Below are positions 1 to 7,087 of a stretch of 64,000 nt of DNA, piece after piece (the first letter of the stretch is position 1; every line of letters starts with the position of its first letter). The notes under the pieces were generated by a model. That model was given only the letters and a program-made list of their open reading frames with translations. It did no database searches and was not told where the DNA came from. This DNA is from Alphaproteobacteria bacterium (lineage in GTDB: Bacteria; Pseudomonadota; Alphaproteobacteria; Oceanibaculales; Oceanibaculaceae), in the NCBI GenBank assembly GCA_018823745.1, contig JAHJHR010000003.1:310001-374000 (forward strand), written 5' to 3'. The position numbers and the translations under genes were made by a program.

Positions 1-2
1 TT

Positions 3-677
3 TATGAACAGATCATGCTGCAGATCGTCAACGGCTCGCTGGCGATTGGCGAAAAACTGCCGTCCGAGGCTCAACTCTGCCAGCTTTTTGCCGTCTCGCG
101 CCCGGTCGTCCGGGAAGCGCTGGCCCGGCTGCGGGCGGATAATGTCATCGCCTCACGGCGCGGGTCGGGCACCTATGTCCAGTCGCGCCCGGCTGCCGAT
201 CTGGTCCGGCTGGCCCCCTCCGGCGTGCTGGCCGAGCTGCTGCGCTGCTACGAGATGCGCGTTGCTCTGGAGGGCGAGGCCGCCTATCTGGCCGCACAAC
301 GCCGCGAGAAGGAAGATCTGGTCGCCATCGAGCAGGCGCTGGACTACATGAACAGCCAGCTTGGCAGCGGCGATGACGAGCAGGGTGCCGAGGCGGATTT
401 CAATTTCCACATGGCGATTGCCGCAGCGACCAAGAACGCCCTCTATGTGAAGACATTGCAGGGGCTGCACATCACCGTGCGGGATGGCATCCAGCTGGCC
501 CGCCGGATTTCCATGCTGCAGCACGAACCGCTGGAAGTGGTGCGCACCGAGCATAACCGCATCTTCCGGGCCATCGAGAAGAAGCAGCCGGGGGCGGCCC
601 GCAACGCCATGCGTGCCCATATCGACTTTTCGCGCCTGCGGATGGTCGGCCAGCTGCAGGACGGGGACACGGTATAA
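3..677 (+). CDS. FadR-subfamily GntR transcriptional regulator (5' end outside the window)
   Basis: This is a metabolite-responsive DNA-binding repressor or activator of the GntR/FadR type. The visible reading frame enters at base 3 already inside the winged-helix domain (YEQI..., then GEKLPSE and VSRPVVREALARL, the recognition-helix region), so a short N-terminal piece lies upstream of the window. The wing shows as RRGSGTYVQ. A helical FCD effector-binding domain follows, with the expected acidic and His residues (ADFNFHMAIA, EHNRIFRAIE). The serine hydrolase gene starts only 7 bases after the stop codon, so the two may form one transcript or a regulator-target pair. The ligand cannot be told from sequence. 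Family call secure; target genes are inference. Confidence 0.9.
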   Translation, partial: YEQIMLQIVNGSLAIGEKLPSEAQLCQLFAVSRPVVREALARLRADNVIASRRGSGTYVQSRPAADLVRLAPSGVLAELLRCYEMRVALEGEAAYLAAQRREKEDLVAIEQALDYMNSQLGSGDDEQGAEADFNFHMAIAAATKNALYVKTLQGLHITVRDGIQLARRISMLQHEPLEVVRTEHNRIFRAIEKKQPGAARNAMRAHIDFSRLRMVGQLQDGDTV

Positions 678-684
678 TCCTGGC

Positions 685-2283
685 ATGATCGAGGCGGTCG
701 ACAGCCTGCTGGAACGATGGACGCAGCCGGGATCACCCGGCTGCGCCGTCGCTGTTGTGAAGGATGGCGACATCCTGCACGCCAAAGGCTATGGCCTGGC
801 GCATGTCGAGCTGGGCGTGCCGAACACCCCGGAAACAGTGTTCCGCATCGCCTCGATCACCAAGCAGTTCACCTGCCTTGCTATACTGATGCTGGCACGC
901 GATGGCGCCCTCAGCCTCGATGACGATATCCGCCGCCATATCCCCGGCTTGCCCGATTATGGCCGGCCGATCCTGATCCGCCATCTGATGACCAATACCA
1001 GCGGGTTGCGGGATTCCCTGGAGGCCTTCCGGCTGACCGGCCTGACCCTCGGCCAGGCGCGCAGCGTGGCCGAGATGACGGCGCTGATCTGCCGCCAGCA
1101 GGGGCTGAATTTCCTGCCAGGCGACAGTTATCTCTACTCCAATGCCGGTTTCGTCCTGCTGACGCTGATCGCCGGGAAATGCGCCGGAACCAGCCTGCGG
1201 GATTTCCTCGATACCCGCATCTTCACGCCGCTGGGCATGGCCTCGACCGCGCTGCTGCCCTTCGATGCCGAAGTGTTTCCCGGCCGCGCCCAGGGCTATG
1301 CCCTTGACCAAGGCACGCTGTGGCGCGTCGGCAGCGGCTTCGAGACCAATGGCGAGGGCGGCATGGTCTCCTCGGTCCGGGACATGATCACCTGGATGTC
1401 ATGCTGGGGCACGGACAGGCTGGACGGCATCGACCCGCTGGCGATCCTGGACGCGCCACCAATCCTGACAACCGGCGTGCGAAGCCGTTATGGCTACGGC
1501 TTCATGGTGGAACGCTATCGCGGGCTGAAAGCCTATGGCCATAGCGGGTTGCTGCCGGGCTTCACCTCCAACATCCTGCATCTGCCGGAACGCGGGCTCA
1601 GCGTCATCTGCCTGTCGAACACATTGGCGGTGAATGCCTATCTGACCACCCGGCTGATCGCCGACACAGTGCCGGGCATGGATTTCCCCGAACCGGCCTT
1701 CGCCAAACCCGCCCCTGCCCTGCTGCAGCGCCTTGTCGGTGCCGGCCTGTTTGTCGATGAGACGACGGGCGCCACCGCCAGCTTCACCGATGCCGAGGGA
1801 AGGCTGGGCGGTACACGCTATGGCGCGCCCTTCCTGCTGGCGAACCAGGATGGCACCGAAAGCCGCTTCCAGGTGGTGCAGGGCGGCTTCGACGTGGTGT
1901 CGGTCGAGATCGATGGCGAGGGTGTCGCCATGACCCGTGTCGATGGCGGGGTGGAGCGCTATGTCCCCGTCGCCGCTGGCGATACAGGCGCGGACAGGCT
2001 GGGTGATTATGTCGGCCGTTACCGCAGCGCCGAGCTGGCGAGCGACTGGGTCATCGAGCGCGACGGCGACAGCCTGACCTGTCGTGTGGAGGGGCCGCGC
2101 GGCCCGGCCGAGCCCTGCGCGCTGGAGGCAACCCGGCCGGATGTGCTGACCGGCCGCATCGGCTGGTTCGGCTGGATCAACCGTGACGCGCTGTTCTTCG
2201 AGCGTCAGGGCGGGCGCGTCAGCGGCTTTACGCTGAACAGTTCCCGCACCCGCAGCGTGCGCTTTGTGTCGGTGACAAACTAG
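685..2283 (+). CDS. Serine hydrolase, D-aminopeptidase-like (beta-lactamase/PBP fold)
   Basis: About 532 residues, close to the length of the Ochrobactrum-type D-aminopeptidase. The penicillin-recognising catalytic motifs are visible: SxxK in SITKQFT near the N-terminus, YxN in YSNAGFVLL, and HxG in GHSGLLPGF. After the catalytic domain, about 200 residues resemble the beta-barrel domains of D-aminopeptidase (FVDETTG, GDYVGRYRSAEL). The family hydrolyses D-amino-acid amides or peptides, or short esters. No signal peptide is seen, so it should be cytoplasmic. A longer in-frame extension to base 484 is possible but would overlap the regulator gene almost entirely. I chose the ATG at 685, which opens directly into the conserved N-terminus. 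D-aminopeptidase is more likely than a plain beta-lactamase because of the C-terminal domains; substrate unproven. Confidence 0.85.
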   Translation: MIEAVDSLLERWTQPGSPGCAVAVVKDGDILHAKGYGLAHVELGVPNTPETVFRIASITKQFTCLAILMLARDGALSLDDDIRRHIPGLPDYGRPILIRHLMTNTSGLRDSLEAFRLTGLTLGQARSVAEMTALICRQQGLNFLPGDSYLYSNAGFVLLTLIAGKCAGTSLRDFLDTRIFTPLGMASTALLPFDAEVFPGRAQGYALDQGTLWRVGSGFETNGEGGMVSSVRDMITWMSCWGTDRLDGIDPLAILDAPPILTTGVRSRYGYGFMVERYRGLKAYGHSGLLPGFTSNILHLPERGLSVICLSNTLAVNAYLTTRLIADTVPGMDFPEPAFAKPAPALLQRLVGAGLFVDETTGATASFTDAEGRLGGTRYGAPFLLANQDGTESRFQVVQGGFDVVSVEIDGEGVAMTRVDGGVERYVPVAAGDTGADRLGDYVGRYRSAELASDWVIERDGDSLTCRVEGPRGPAEPCALEATRPDVLTGRIGWFGWINRDALFFERQGGRVSGFTLNSSRTRSVRFVSVTN

Positions 2284-2343
2284 CGCTTTGCGCTCTTCCG
2301 GGCCAAGGGTAGCGTTCCCCCTCCAGAAGAGGAGGATTACCGC

Positions 2344-2793
2344 ATGGCCGTCACCATCGACCGGCTGAACGACAGCGACAAGCCGGCCTGGCGCGCGCTC
2401 TACAACGGCTACGCCGCTTTCTACAAGATGCCGATGACCGACGAGACCGCCGACCGGGTCTGGGGCTGGCTGCATGACCCTGCCCATGTGCTGGAGGCAC
2501 TGGTCGCCCGCAACGAGACTGGCAAGCCCATCGGCCTGGCCCATTTCCGCGCCATGCCCAGCCCGCTGCGCGGGGCGAGCGCCGGCTTCCTCGACGATCT
2601 GTTCGTCGATCCAGATGTGCGCGGCAGCGGTGCGGCCGATGCGCTGATCCGCGCGATCAACGTCCTGGCCAAGGAACGCGGCTGGCCGGTGGTGCGCTGG
2701 ATCACCGCCGACAACAACTACCGTGCCCGGGGCGTCTATGACCGCCTGGCCACGCGCTCGATGTGGATCACCTATGAGATGAAGCCGGAATAA
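2344..2793 (+). CDS. GNAT family N-acetyltransferase
   Basis: A 149-residue single-domain acetyl-CoA-dependent acetyltransferase. The GNAT core is visible: the beta4 segment ...FLDDLFVDPDVRGSG is followed by the pyrophosphate-binding turn and helix (AADALIRAINVLAKERG), then the beta5 segment VVRWITADNN and the tail YRARGVYDRLA. A strong AGGAGG ribosome binding site sits a few bases before the ATG. The acceptor substrate is unknown. It is convergent with the next GNAT gene, with a 15-base gap. Confidence 0.88.
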   Translation: MAVTIDRLNDSDKPAWRALYNGYAAFYKMPMTDETADRVWGWLHDPAHVLEALVARNETGKPIGLAHFRAMPSPLRGASAGFLDDLFVDPDVRGSGAADALIRAINVLAKERGWPVVRWITADNNYRARGVYDRLATRSMWITYEMKPE

Positions 2794-2808
2794 GGTCGCC
2801 TGCGCTAT

Positions 2809-3336
2809 CTAAGCTGCGCGGCGGCGAACCAACCTCCGGGTCTGGGGGTGGGAAGGCTGGATCATGCCGGTAACGCCGTCCAGCGCGCCGGAGACCAGTT
2901 CCAGCGCCAGGAAGCGCCGCTCCTCGACCGGACCCGGCAAGGCGAGGTCCAGCGCCTTTTCCCGGGTGAAGCCGAAGGGGTTGTAGTATTCCGGATCGCC
3001 GACAAGCACGACGATCCGGTGCCCCAGGCTGGCGGCATGGGCCAGCGAATGGCGCATCAGCGCCTTGCCGAAGCCGCGCCCCTTATGGGCCGGATCGACC
3101 GCCAGCGGCCCCAGCAGGACAGCGGGGGTCTGTCCGGCGCCAATCAGGATCGGCCAATAACGGATCGAGCCGCGCAGCGCGCCGTCTTCCAGCGCGACAA
3201 AGGCCAGCGCCGGATCATGCGCCACGCCCTCGCGCAGCTTGTAGACGGTCTTTGCCGACCGGCCGGGGCCGAAGGCATCGTTCAGAAGGGTCTCGATGAG
3301 AGCGGCATCGGTCGGCCGCTCGTGCACAATCTGCAT
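2809..3336 (-). CDS. GNAT family N-acetyltransferase, YhbS-like
   Basis: About 175 residues from the Met of MQIVHERPTDAALIETLLND, the usual start of this group. The frame is open 48 bases further upstream, but those residues do not look conserved. The motif A region is LLGPLAVDPAHKGRGFGKAL, the acetyl-CoA loop. It is followed by GHRIVVLVGDPEYYNPFGF, a signature of YhbS-type acetyltransferases. The substrate is not known. It does not look linked to its convergent neighbour, which is a different GNAT subtype. Confidence 0.85.
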   Translation of the reverse strand: MQIVHERPTDAALIETLLNDAFGPGRSAKTVYKLREGVAHDPALAFVALEDGALRGSIRYWPILIGAGQTPAVLLGPLAVDPAHKGRGFGKALMRHSLAHAASLGHRIVVLVGDPEYYNPFGFTREKALDLALPGPVEERRFLALELVSGALDGVTGMIQPSHPQTRRLVRRRAA

Positions 3337-3595
3337 ATCCTGAATTCCAGAAATCGGGGTTGGGGGCTTGGTCAAAACCCGCATCGCCGATTCCGGGGCG
3401 GAGGCAGCCTGTTGGGCTAGCGGCTCCGGCGGTGATCCAGCGACACGGCTGCCCTTACCGCTGACGCGGTCGGGCAGGTCGTACGTCGTCGAAGGTCAAC
3501 CGTCATGATCGGGCTCGCGCCGCTGTTTCAGTGCTCATGCATTTATCATAGGCGCCCCCCTGCCGATAGTGAATTTTCGTATACCGGCTAGTCGC

Positions 3596-4051
3596 TTAGC
3601 GGGGGGCTGTCTTTCTGCTGCGCAGCACCTCCAGGAATGTGGCCACGGCGTCCTGCCCGTCAGGGGCGGCGGAGGCGCGCAGCTTCTTCCGGCGCAGCCC
3701 TTTCAGGGCCTTCCGGCGGATGGCGGGATCGTCCAGCCGGTGCTTCACCCAGGCAATTGCCGCCACGCCTTCGCGCCAGCGGATCGGCAGCGGCTGGACC
3801 GGCTGGGCGATCAGCCCGGGCCAGTTCAGCACGGAATCGACGAAGTGATCGGCGCAGAAGGTCAGCAGAACCTCACGCTCGCCGGAGGAGACATAGGTGT
3901 TCAGCCCCTGTGCGTAGCGCTGTGCAGCGGCCTCGTCCAGGCCGAAACTGACCACCGCCGGCCGGCGGCATCGGCAGCAGAAAATCCCGGCCGGGCGCGT
4001 GGCAGTCGCAGGCTTGGCCGGCCTGGCGCGGCGCAGCCATGAAAGCAGCAT
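3596..4051 (-). CDS. Hypothetical protein (151 aa)
   Basis: I do not recognise this protein. It starts MLLSWLRRARPAKP and has a CxC pair (FCCRCRR) near residues 25-30. A conserved-looking core follows (VLLTFCADHFVDSVLNWPG and WREGVAAIAWVKHRL), then a basic C-terminus (RRKALKGLRRKKLRAS). The ATG at 4051 has a GAGGG ribosome site at good spacing; the in-frame GTG three codons earlier sits too close to it. It is divergent from the gene at 4143. The base composition looks coding, but an opposite-strand frame is also open, so confidence is moderate. Confidence 0.55.
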   Translation of the reverse strand: MLLSWLRRARPAKPATATRPAGIFCCRCRRPAVVSFGLDEAAAQRYAQGLNTYVSSGEREVLLTFCADHFVDSVLNWPGLIAQPVQPLPIRWREGVAAIAWVKHRLDDPAIRRKALKGLRRKKLRASAAPDGQDAVATFLEVLRSRKTAPR

Positions 4052-4142
4052 GCCGGTCACCCTCTGGCAGTCATCCCTGAAGCGCGGTTATGATGCGGCG
4101 AATGCGGGCCGCGGTCCACCATCCCCGGCAGGAGCAAGAGAA

Positions 4143-4394
4143 ATGGCAAAAGACCCGAAGGTTCTGGAAGCGGCGCTGAAGCAGATTCGCAGCGTGCGCG
4201 AGCAGGTCGACCCGGAGGTACTGGAGAGCGCCGAACGGCTGGCCCGGCACCAGATGGGGCTGCCGCAGCGCCCCAGCCTGGCGCTGGCGATGCTGGAACG
4301 TGCCCGGGCGGCGGGAGGCCGCGACCGCGACCGCGTACTGGCTGAACTGGAACGTCAGGTCCGGCTGCGCGGCGGCAATACGGATAAGAGCTGA
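4143..4394 (+). CDS. Small hypothetical helical protein (83 aa)
   Basis: A short, charged, mostly helical protein (MAKDPKVLEAALKQIRSVREQ..., then LALAMLERARAAGG and DRVLAELERQVRLRGG). GGAGCAAGAG before the ATG gives a plausible ribosome site. An upstream in-frame extension to 3999 has low-complexity composition and would run into the divergent neighbour, so I prefer 4143. No family recognised. It is convergent with the tiny gene that ends at 4397. Confidence 0.5.
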   Translation: MAKDPKVLEAALKQIRSVREQVDPEVLESAERLARHQMGLPQRPSLALAMLERARAAGGRDRDRVLAELERQVRLRGGNTDKS

Positions 4395-4396
4395 GG

Positions 4397-4549
4397 CTAG
4401 ACGCGGGTTCCGTGACGCAGCGCTTCGATCGACGCCTCAATCTCGGAGACCAGCTGCTGGACAGGCGGACGCGGGAGGCAATGCTGGCGCAGCAGCACCG
4501 CAATCGTGGTCAGCACGGTCAGGGCCAGATCGGATCGCGGCAGCGTCAT
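4397..4549 (-). CDS. Possible small protein (50 aa)
   Basis: A 50-residue frame reading MTLPRSDLALTVLTTIAVLL at its N-terminus. It continues through a short Arg/Pro stretch and ends in an amphipathic helix (VSEIEASIEALRHGTRV). The composition is protein-like, with a hydrophobic N-terminal half that could be a membrane-associated helix, and an AGGACC site lies just upstream. It ends 2 bases before the convergent 83-aa gene. It is too short for a firm call and could be chance. Confidence 0.35.
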   Translation of the reverse strand: MTLPRSDLALTVLTTIAVLLRQHCLPRPPVQQLVSEIEASIEALRHGTRV

Positions 4550-4788
4550 GGCGGGGTCCTATAAGGTTATAACTAGACTATAGGCCGCAGACGTTAAAAA
4601 CCCGTTTAAATTTGCCGTGATTTTGCTACTTCCGCGTCCAATATCCTCCGCGTGAAGAGGCTGGCGAAAGCCGGGCCGGGCTGGCATTGTGCGAGCCGCC
4701 TGTTGCGCAGCCGGCCTGAAACCCCAATATCCAGCGGCCGGAACAGAATTCCGGGCGTTATCCCGACCTCCCCCTAAGGAGCTGGCGT

Positions 4789-5139
4789 TTGTATCGGATT
4801 TTCGTGCGCGATCTCGTTCTCTTCGTCGAAGTCGGCGTCTATGAGAGCGAGAAGAACCGCCAGCAGCGTATCCGCCTGAACATCGAACTGGACTGCGAGG
4901 ATACCATCGCCGCAGCCCAGGACCGGATTCGTGGCGTTGTCTGCTATTTCAGCGTGGTCGAGCGGATTCGGGCGATGCTGGCGGAAGGTCATATCAATCT
5001 GATCGAGACCGTTGCCGACCGGGCCGCCCTGCTGTGCCTGGAGGATACCCGCGTGCATGAAGCACGTGTCACGGTCGAGAAGCTGGACGTGCTGGACGAT
5101 GCCGCTTCCGTCGGCGTCACAGTCAGCCGGCGGCGTTAG
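4789..5139 (+). CDS. folB: Dihydroneopterin aldolase family protein (TTG start)
   Basis: At 116 residues it matches the FolB length. FolB converts 7,8-dihydroneopterin to 6-hydroxymethyl-7,8-dihydropterin plus glycolaldehyde in folate synthesis. Recognisable signatures are VRDLVLFVEVGVYESEKNRQ near the N-terminus (the GVY/E pterin-contact region), RIRLNIEL, and the C-terminal strand region LEDTRVHEARVTVEKLD. The start is TTG at 4789, placed by an AAGGAG ribosome site about 6 bases upstream; no in-frame ATG is nearby. It precedes the cyclophilin gene by under 100 bases. No other folate genes are in view. Confidence 0.82.
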   Translation: MYRIFVRDLVLFVEVGVYESEKNRQQRIRLNIELDCEDTIAAAQDRIRGVVCYFSVVERIRAMLAEGHINLIETVADRAALLCLEDTRVHEARVTVEKLDVLDDAASVGVTVSRRR

Positions 5140-5226
5140 CGCTTCATATTTTCCGCTGACCGCCCTAATGTTACCGGGAAGTCGCTGACCGTGACACCCC
5201 GCCCACTGGAAGGACATAGACAGCAA

Positions 5227-5778
5227 ATGCATCGTCTGAAGACTTTCGTCGCCGCGCTGCTCCTGGCCGCCGGCACGCTCTTCACGAGCCCCGTGCAATC
5301 CCAAGCAGCCGACCTGGAGAACATGCTTTATCTCGATCTTGAATATGGCCGCGTCGTCATCGCCCTGAAGCCGGACCTCGCCCCCAAGCACGTCGCCCGC
5401 ATCAAGGAACTCGCCAAGCAGGGTTTCTATGACGGAATCGTCTTCCACCGCGTCATCGACGGGTTCATGGCCCAGACCGGCGACCCGACGGGTACCGGCA
5501 CCGGCGGCAGCGGCAAGAAGCTGCCGGCTGAATTTTCCAGCGCCCCGTTCAAGCGCGGCACAGTCGGCATGGCCCGGTCGCAGAACCCGGACAGCGGCGA
5601 CAGCCAGTTCTTCATCTGCTTCAAGCCGGCGCCGTTCCTGAACAACCAGTACACGGTCTGGGGCGAAGTCGTCGAAGGCATGGAATTCGTCGACATGATC
5701 AAGAAGGGCGAGCCGCCGGCAAACCCCGACAAGATCATCAAGATGAGCGTCGCCGCCGACGCCGAAAAGAAAAGCTGA
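5227..5778 (+). CDS. Exported cyclophilin-type peptidyl-prolyl isomerase
   Basis: 183 residues. A signal peptide is clear (MHRLKTFVAALLLAAG..., cleavage after SQA), so the enzyme acts in the periplasm on proline cis-trans isomerisation of secreted proteins. The cyclophilin core is intact: FHRVIDGFMAQTGDPTGTGTGG (the Arg and Phe of the active site), FKRGTVGMARSQNPDSGDSQFFI, and NNQYTVWGEVVEGMEFVD. An earlier in-frame GTG at 5191 would place 12 polar residues before the signal peptide, so I chose the ATG at 5227. A strong intrinsic terminator follows about 25 bases after the stop. Confidence 0.93.
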   Translation: MHRLKTFVAALLLAAGTLFTSPVQSQAADLENMLYLDLEYGRVVIALKPDLAPKHVARIKELAKQGFYDGIVFHRVIDGFMAQTGDPTGTGTGGSGKKLPAEFSSAPFKRGTVGMARSQNPDSGDSQFFICFKPAPFLNNQYTVWGEVVEGMEFVDMIKKGEPPANPDKIIKMSVAADAEKKS

Positions 5779-5803
5779 CGCCTCGTCGCAGCGGATCGAA
5801 CAA

Positions 5804-5837
5804 GAAAACCCCCGGCCTTGTGCTGGGGGTTTTTGTT
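5804..5837 (+). terminator. Rho-independent terminator after the cyclophilin gene
   Basis: An A-rich flank, then a GC stem ACCCCC...GGGGGT with a short CGGCCTTGTGCT interior, then TTTTTGTTT. The paired A and T tracts could make it work in both directions. Confidence 0.85.
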
Positions 5838-5939
5838 TGCCCTGCCGGGTAGCAAGCGGGCTTTGTCCTGCACGCACACCATCGCCAGAGGCTTGGTTTT
5901 ACGGCATGATGACGCTCTGGAGTCGCCTGTAATGCGGGG

Positions 5940-6731
5940 ATGCAGGGTGTGATGATGCGGTGGATGATTCTTCTGGCGTCCGTTCTGGTGCTGCCGGCAG
6001 CCCTGTCGGCGCCCCGCCCGGCCATCGCCGCGGAAACTGTGCGGATCGGCGGCTATCTGTTTCCGCCTTTCGTCGAATTACTGGATGGCCAGCCCGGCGG
6101 GCTGACGCTGGATCTGATCGCCGCAATCAACCGCGCACAAAGCAAATACCGCTTCGACTTCGTGCCAATCTCGGCGGACAACCGCTATACCGATCTGGCC
6201 CGCAAAAAATACGATCTGATCGTCTTTGAAAGCGCCAGCTGGGGATGGAATCCGGCCCAGATCGCCACAACCGAACCCCTGATGGAGGGGGCCGAGCTGT
6301 TTGTCGCCCTGGACCAGCCGGGGCGCGGCCAGGAATTCTTCAACGATTTGAAGAGCAAGAGACTGGCGGCCCTGCGTGGCAATCACTACCGCTTTGCCGA
6401 TATGGTCACCGATCCGGCAATCCTGGAGAGCCGCTTCGACATCGCCCTGATGGAAGATCCGGGCGATTGCCTGCAGGCCGTGCTGGATGGCGAGGTCGAT
6501 GTGGCGGTGATGACCGGGGCCTATCTGAACCGGCTTCTGGCCGAAGTGCCGGAATTCAGGGAGGCCCTGCTGATCGGCCAGACACCCGACCAGCGTTACG
6601 CGCTTTCCGTGATTGGCGCGGCATCCAGAAGGACTCTCGTCGAGGAGATCGGCCGGCTGCTGCGCCAGACCCTGGAGTCGCCCGATTTCCAGCTTCTGCT
6701 GCAGGATTACGGCCAGCTCCGGAAGGGCTAG
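5940..6731 (+). CDS. Periplasmic solute-binding protein, family 3 (PBP2 fold)
   Basis: About 263 residues with a Sec signal peptide (MMRWMILLASVLVLPAALS, cleavage near AIAAE). The mature part begins VRIGGYLFPPFVE and continues GGLTLDLIAAINRAQ, the standard opening of polar-amino-acid-type binding proteins. It ends RRTLVEEIGRLLRQTLESPDFQ. There are no ABC permease or ATPase genes beside it, so it may be an orphan binding or sensory protein. The ATG at 5940 or the one at 5952 could be the start. Convergent with hemP, 2 bases apart. Ligand unknown. Confidence 0.8.
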   Translation: MQGVMMRWMILLASVLVLPAALSAPRPAIAAETVRIGGYLFPPFVELLDGQPGGLTLDLIAAINRAQSKYRFDFVPISADNRYTDLARKKYDLIVFESASWGWNPAQIATTEPLMEGAELFVALDQPGRGQEFFNDLKSKRLAALRGNHYRFADMVTDPAILESRFDIALMEDPGDCLQAVLDGEVDVAVMTGAYLNRLLAEVPEFREALLIGQTPDQRYALSVIGAASRRTLVEEIGRLLRQTLESPDFQLLLQDYGQLRKG

Positions 6732-6733
6732 AG

Positions 6734-6940
6734 CTATTTGGTCAGGATCAGCTTGCCCTTGCGGGTCAGGCGCAGCCGGTAATATTCATCGGCATGCTGG
6801 ATCAGGATTTCCCGTCCGGCCCGGAACAACTCCCCGCTCTGCAGGGTCATCTGTCCGCTGACAGGAGGAAGCGCCTCTGCCTGGCGCAGGACCGGCAGGG
6901 ACGTCACGGCGCCGGCAACCGCAGGATGGGACAGGCTCAT
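6734..6940 (-). CDS. hemP: Hemin uptake protein HemP
   Basis: 68 residues. The C-terminal block GELFRAGREILIQHADEYYR, followed by a RLTRKGKLILTK tail, is the hallmark of HemP/HmuP. This small protein is required for, or regulates, haem uptake in proteobacteria. The ATG at 6940 has GGAGAGA 5 bases upstream. The frame stays open to 7075, but the extra residues cross the regulatory region and look random. No haem receptor or ABC genes lie nearby, so it is an orphan here. Iron control is suggested by the Fur-box-like sequence just upstream. Confidence 0.85.
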   Translation of the reverse strand: MSLSHPAVAGAVTSLPVLRQAEALPPVSGQMTLQSGELFRAGREILIQHADEYYRLRLTRKGKLILTK

Positions 6941-6957
6941 AGCGTCTCTCCATGTTT

Positions 6958-6976
6958 GCGACTGATTATCAATAAC
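6958..6976 (-). promoter_or_regulatory. Fur/Irr-type iron box upstream of hemP
   Basis: On the minus strand the sequence GTTATTGATAATCAGTCGC matches the classical Fur box GATAATGATAATCATTATC at 14 of 19 positions, with the central TGATAATCA intact. It lies 18 bases upstream of the hemP start codon, a position suited to iron-dependent repression. In alphaproteobacteria Fur homologues are often Mur, Irr or RirA, so the actual binder is uncertain. Confidence 0.55.
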
Positions 6977-7024
6977 AAGAGAATGCGGGAAGCAACCCGC
7001 CCTGTCAATCCCCCCCTGATGGCG

Positions 7025-7060
7025 AAGAAAAAGCCCCCGCCCGTCGCCGGAAGGGGGCTC
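7025..7060 (-). terminator. Rho-independent terminator of the chemoreceptor gene
   Basis: Read on the minus strand: a stem GAGCCCCC...GGGGGCT with a GC-rich interior, then TTTTTCTTC. It sits 28 bases beyond the stop of the chemoreceptor gene and separates it from hemP. Confidence 0.8.
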
Positions 7061-7087
7061 AGACTGAGTCGTCATCTCAGTCGGGCG

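Noticed and set aside
673..678. Perfect TATAAT just upstream of the serine hydrolase gene
   Set aside because: No acceptable -35 hexamer 16-18 bases upstream, and the predicted transcript start would fall on the start codon itself. It overlaps the regulator's stop codon and is probably chance.
4791..4793. GTG as start codon of folB
   Set aside because: It is out of frame with the FolB sequence; the in-frame TTG at 4789 fits the ribosome site.
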